From: a bacterium
Lineage (GTDB): Bacteria; Verrucomicrobiota; Verrucomicrobiia; Limisphaerales; J093
Assembly (NCBI GenBank): GCA_021784265.1
Contig: JAJXTA010000196.1
Location: 1 to 6,117 of the forward strand
DNA length: 6,117 bases
Direction: 5' to 3'
This document shows, in pieces, positions 3,541-6,117 of the stretch. The stretch's first letter is position 1. The number at the start of each line of letters is the position of its first letter. Position numbers and translations under genes: made by a program. The notes below the pieces were generated by a model. It was given only the letters and a program-made list of their open reading frames with translations, searched no databases and was not told the origin of the DNA.

Positions 3541-6117
3541 ATGTCGCCAACCACAGGGCGCCCGGCCATTCGCTTGCACCGGGTGCGGCAAAACAACTTG
3601 AAGAACTTCGATCTGGAGCTGCCGTTGCGGCAGTTGATCGTCGTGACTGGGCTGAGCGGTTCCGGGAAGAGCTCGCTGGCCTTCGATACCCTCTTTGCTG
3701 AGGGCCAGCGGCGCTACATCGAGACCTTCTCCCCGTACGCGCGGCAATTCCTGGACCGCATGGACAAGCCGCGGGTGGACCGCATCACTGGCATCCCTCC
3801 GGCGATTGCCATCGAGCAGCGCAACGGGGTGCGGACCACCCGTTCCACGGTGGGAACGATGACGGAGATTTGCGACTACCTTAAGCAGCTCTGGCCGCGG
3901 TTGGCCCAGTTGCATTGCCGCCGGTGCGGCCGGCCGGTGCGCCCGGAGCCGCCCGGAGCCGTGTGGGATTGGCTGGTGGCCGATCACGCCGACCAGGAGG
4001 TCTGGATTACGTTTGATTTGCCCCTTGCCGCGCGGTTGTCGCTGGCAGAATCGTTGCGCCTCATCGCCAACCAAGGCTACCAACGGCTCTGGGTCGAGGG
4101 GGAGGTCTGCCGCCTGGAAGACGCGGCTGCCCGCTGGGACACGGCGCCGCCTCCGGTGCTGACGGTGGTGCAAGACCGGCTGCGGGTGGACCGCGGCCAG
4201 CGGGCTCGGTGCGTCGAGGCCTGCGAGCAGGCCTATCACTTTGGCAAGGGCAAGCTCCGCGTGCGTTGGGCTGCCGCCAGCGGGCCGGTGGACCCGTCGC
4301 CCATTCCAGCCAGCCACGCCTTCTCGCAGCGGTACCACTGCGCGGCCTGTGACTTGGACTACCGCGAGCCGTCCCCGGCGTTGTTCAGCTTCAACCACCC
4401 GTTAGGCGCTTGCCCCACGTGCCGCGGGTTTGGCCGGACCATTACCATCGATTACAATTTGGTCTTGCCCGACCGCAGGCGGACGTTGGCCCAGGGGGTG
4501 GTGCGGCCGTGGTTGAGCGGGCAGAGCGTCGAGTGCCAGGACGACCTGCTCAAGTTCTGCCGGCGGCAGGGCCTGCCCACCGACGTGCCGTTTCAGGCGC
4601 TGGATCCGAAGCTGCAGGACTGGGTCCTCAACGGCGACCCCGATTACGACACGGATGCCAACCATCGCTGGCCCCGGGCGTGGTACGGCGTCAAAGGCTA
4701 CTTTCGCTGGTTGGAATCCAAATCCTATAAGATGCATGTGCGGGTCTTGCTCTCCCGCTACCGCAGTTACCAGCCCTGTCCGGCCTGCCGCGGGGCGCGG
4801 TTTCAACCCGAAGCCCTCTGGTTCAAAGTCGCGTTCGACCACCGGGCCGTCCCCACCAGCGCGCCCCGTGGCGGCAACGGCAGCGCGGGCGCGGTGCCGG
4901 CCAGCGGCCCCGAACTGCTGACCCTAGCCGACTTTTACCAGCTTCCGATCCGGGACGCCCTGGCGCGGATCGAGGCGCTTGCCCAGGGGCGGTCCCACGC
5001 CCCCCACGACCCCTTGGCCTTGGCGCTCAACGAGGTCCGGTCACGCCTGTCGTACCTGGTGGAGGTCGGCTTGGGCTACCTCACCCTCGAGCGGCCCACC
5101 CGGACCCTCTCCGGTGGGGAAACCGAGCGGGTCAACCTCACGACCTGCCTGGGGACCCGCCTGGTGAACACGCTGTTTGTCCTGGATGAACCCAGCGTTG
5201 GTCTGCACCCGCGAGACACCGCCCGGCTGGTGCGCATCTTGTTCCGGCTGCGCGAGGCCGGCAACACGGTGGTGGTGGTCGAGCACGAGGCCAGCGTCAT
5301 CCGGGCTGCCGATCAGGTGGTGGACCTCGGCCCCGGGCACGGCGAGGCCGGGGGCAACGTCGTGTTCCAGGGCCCGGTCTCCAGACTGCTCCGCTCCGCC
5401 GCTTCGTTGACCGGCCAATACCTGAGCGGGCGCAAGCGGATCGCGATTCCTCCCCGCCGCCCAGTGGCGCCGGACGGCTCGGCCGGCCCGACGCTCCGGC
5501 TGCGGCACGCCACCCTCCACAATCTCCACGACCTCGCCGTGGACGTGCCCTTGGGGCGGTTCGTGTGCGTCACCGGTGTCAGTGGCTCGGGGAAGACCAC
5601 TTTGCTGCGGGAACTGCTTCTGCCGGCGCTGGAACGCCAGCTTCGTGCCCGGGACGGCGAAGCCCCCGCCTCGGGCGCCACGCCGGCCGCGGAGAGCGAG
5701 GAGGCCGAGAACCTGGCCGACGGAGCGCCGCCCGGCGGGACCCTGAGCCTGGAGGGCTGGGAAGCCTTGGGCCGGGTGGTCTTGGTCGATCAAACAGCCT
5801 TGAGCCGTACGCCGCGTTCGAACCCCGTCCTGTACATTGGCGCTTTCGACGCGATTCGCGATCTGTTCGCCGAATCCGAAGAGGCCCGGTGGCGCGAGCT
5901 CCCCGCCAGTGCCTTCAGCTTCAACTCACGCCTGGGCCAGTGCCAACGGTGCCGCGGCGCCGGTTTCGAGAAAATCGAGATGCAGTTCCTGAGCGACGTC
6001 TTCATTCGCTGCCCCGAATGCGACGGCCGGCGGTACCGCCCGCCGATTCTGGACGTGGCCATCGCCCCTGCCAGCCAACCCCAGGGCGGCGACCGCAGCC
6101 GACCACCACGGCGTTGG
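3541..6117 (+). CDS. uvrA: UvrA-family excinuclease ATPase, divergent paralogue, 3' end outside window
   Basis: An open frame of 859 codons to the right edge with no stop. UvrA is the damage-recognising DNA-binding ABC ATPase of nucleotide excision repair. Visible in order: Walker A GLSGSGKSS (37-45); YIETFSPYARQFL and IPPAIAIEQRN; a UvrB-binding-type region (about 130-250, with C126/C129 just before it); zinc module C267, C270, C291, C294; a further CPAC (413, 416); signature LSGGETERVNL (523-533); Walker B VLDEP (547-551); H-loop His 582; second-half Walker A GVSGSGKTT (679-687); DQ (750-751) then RTPRSNP; second zinc module C801, C804, C824, C827, with the same spacing as the E. coli zinc finger C740-C766. 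The second signature and Walker B lie beyond the window. Three Ala/Gly/Pro-rich insertions (about 435-457, 705-733, 842-859) are absent from E. coli UvrA. ATG 3541 is the only ATG between the in-frame stop at 3445 and the conserved core. The motif wording suggests a divergent, possibly double-length paralogue. Confidence 0.95.
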   Translation, partial: MSPTTGRPAIRLHRVRQNNLKNFDLELPLRQLIVVTGLSGSGKSSLAFDTLFAEGQRRYIETFSPYARQFLDRMDKPRVDRITGIPPAIAIEQRNGVRTTRSTVGTMTEICDYLKQLWPRLAQLHCRRCGRPVRPEPPGAVWDWLVADHADQEVWITFDLPLAARLSLAESLRLIANQGYQRLWVEGEVCRLEDAAARWDTAPPPVLTVVQDRLRVDRGQRARCVEACEQAYHFGKGKLRVRWAAASGPVDPSPIPASHAFSQRYHCAACDLDYREPSPALFSFNHPLGACPTCRGFGRTITIDYNLVLPDRRRTLAQGVVRPWLSGQSVECQDDLLKFCRRQGLPTDVPFQALDPKLQDWVLNGDPDYDTDANHRWPRAWYGVKGYFRWLESKSYKMHVRVLLSRYRSYQPCPACRGARFQPEALWFKVAFDHRAVPTSAPRGGNGSAGAVPASGPELLTLADFYQLPIRDALARIEALAQGRSHAPHDPLALALNEVRSRLSYLVEVGLGYLTLERPTRTLSGGETERVNLTTCLGTRLVNTLFVLDEPSVGLHPRDTARLVRILFRLREAGNTVVVVEHEASVIRAADQVVDLGPGHGEAGGNVVFQGPVSRLLRSAASLTGQYLSGRKRIAIPPRRPVAPDGSAGPTLRLRHATLHNLHDLAVDVPLGRFVCVTGVSGSGKTTLLRELLLPALERQLRARDGEAPASGATPAAESEEAENLADGAPPGGTLSLEGWEALGRVVLVDQTALSRTPRSNPVLYIGAFDAIRDLFAESEEARWRELPASAFSFNSRLGQCQRCRGAGFEKIEMQFLSDVFIRCPECDGRRYRPPILDVAIAPASQPQGGDRSRPPRRW
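3941..3960 (+). repeat. Two tandem copies of a 10-base unit inside the uvrA-family gene
   Basis: GCCCGGAGCC occurs twice back to back. It encodes part of RPEPPGAV just after the C126/C129 pair, at the start of the UvrB-binding-type region. Because the unit is 10 bases, gain or loss of one copy would shift the frame. With only two copies in GC-rich DNA it may simply be a small past duplication. Confidence 0.5.

Noticed and set aside
3484..4398. Long minus-strand open frame (304 codons) antisense to the uvrA-family gene
   Set aside because: The opposite plus frame encodes unmistakable UvrA motifs throughout; the antisense peptide is Arg/Pro/His/Gln-rich with no domain, as expected of a shadow frame in GC-rich DNA. 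The same holds for 4402-4842 and 5041-5793.

Overview
The window is GC-rich, fully gene-dense bacterial DNA with two divergent transcription units separated by about 180 bases (3358-3540). No rRNA, tRNA, CRISPR array, insertion sequence or integrase is seen. No stretch over 300 bases lacks a gene.

Minus strand, 3357 down to 1: a tight operon reading right to left. It encodes a Tat-type exported NHL-repeat beta-propeller with a CGCCNP motif (2329-3357), a 71-residue exported cysteine-rich mini-protein (2108-2323), an exported ferredoxin-type protein with ligands for four [4Fe-4S] clusters (1536-2111), and a polytopic membrane polyferredoxin of the NapH/NosR type (151-1539). A proline/alanine-rich fifth gene may begin at 110 and run off the left edge. 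The first four genes are separated by a 5-base gap and then two ATGA start/stop overlaps, so they are almost certainly co-translated. The first three proteins each begin with a twin-arginine motif followed by a hydrophobic stretch. The simplest reading is a membrane-anchored electron-transfer module: the membrane polyferredoxin passes electrons between the quinone pool or cytoplasm and the exported ferredoxin, and the NHL protein and mini-protein act at the outer face. The terminal substrate cannot be read from the sequence, because no catalytic oxidoreductase lies in the window.

Plus strand, 3541 to the right edge: a UvrA-family ATPase gene, open for 859 codons without a stop and cut by the window end. 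Both nucleotide-binding halves, the zinc modules and the signature motif of the first half are intact. Its wording (YIETFSPYARQFL, IPPAIAIEQRN) resembles the divergent, often double-length UvrA paralogues I associate with Verrucomicrobia/Planctomycetes-type bacteria rather than the housekeeping E. coli form. A TTGACA box with a plausible -10 sits so close to the ATG that the message may be leaderless, and no Shine-Dalgarno is present.

Taxonomy is inferred only: high GC, the UvrA variant, few Shine-Dalgarno sequences and the Tat/NHL/polyferredoxin cluster suggest the Planctomycetes-Verrucomicrobia-Chlamydiae group, perhaps a high-GC Verrucomicrobium. The part most worth following as a poorly described system is the minus-strand redox operon.
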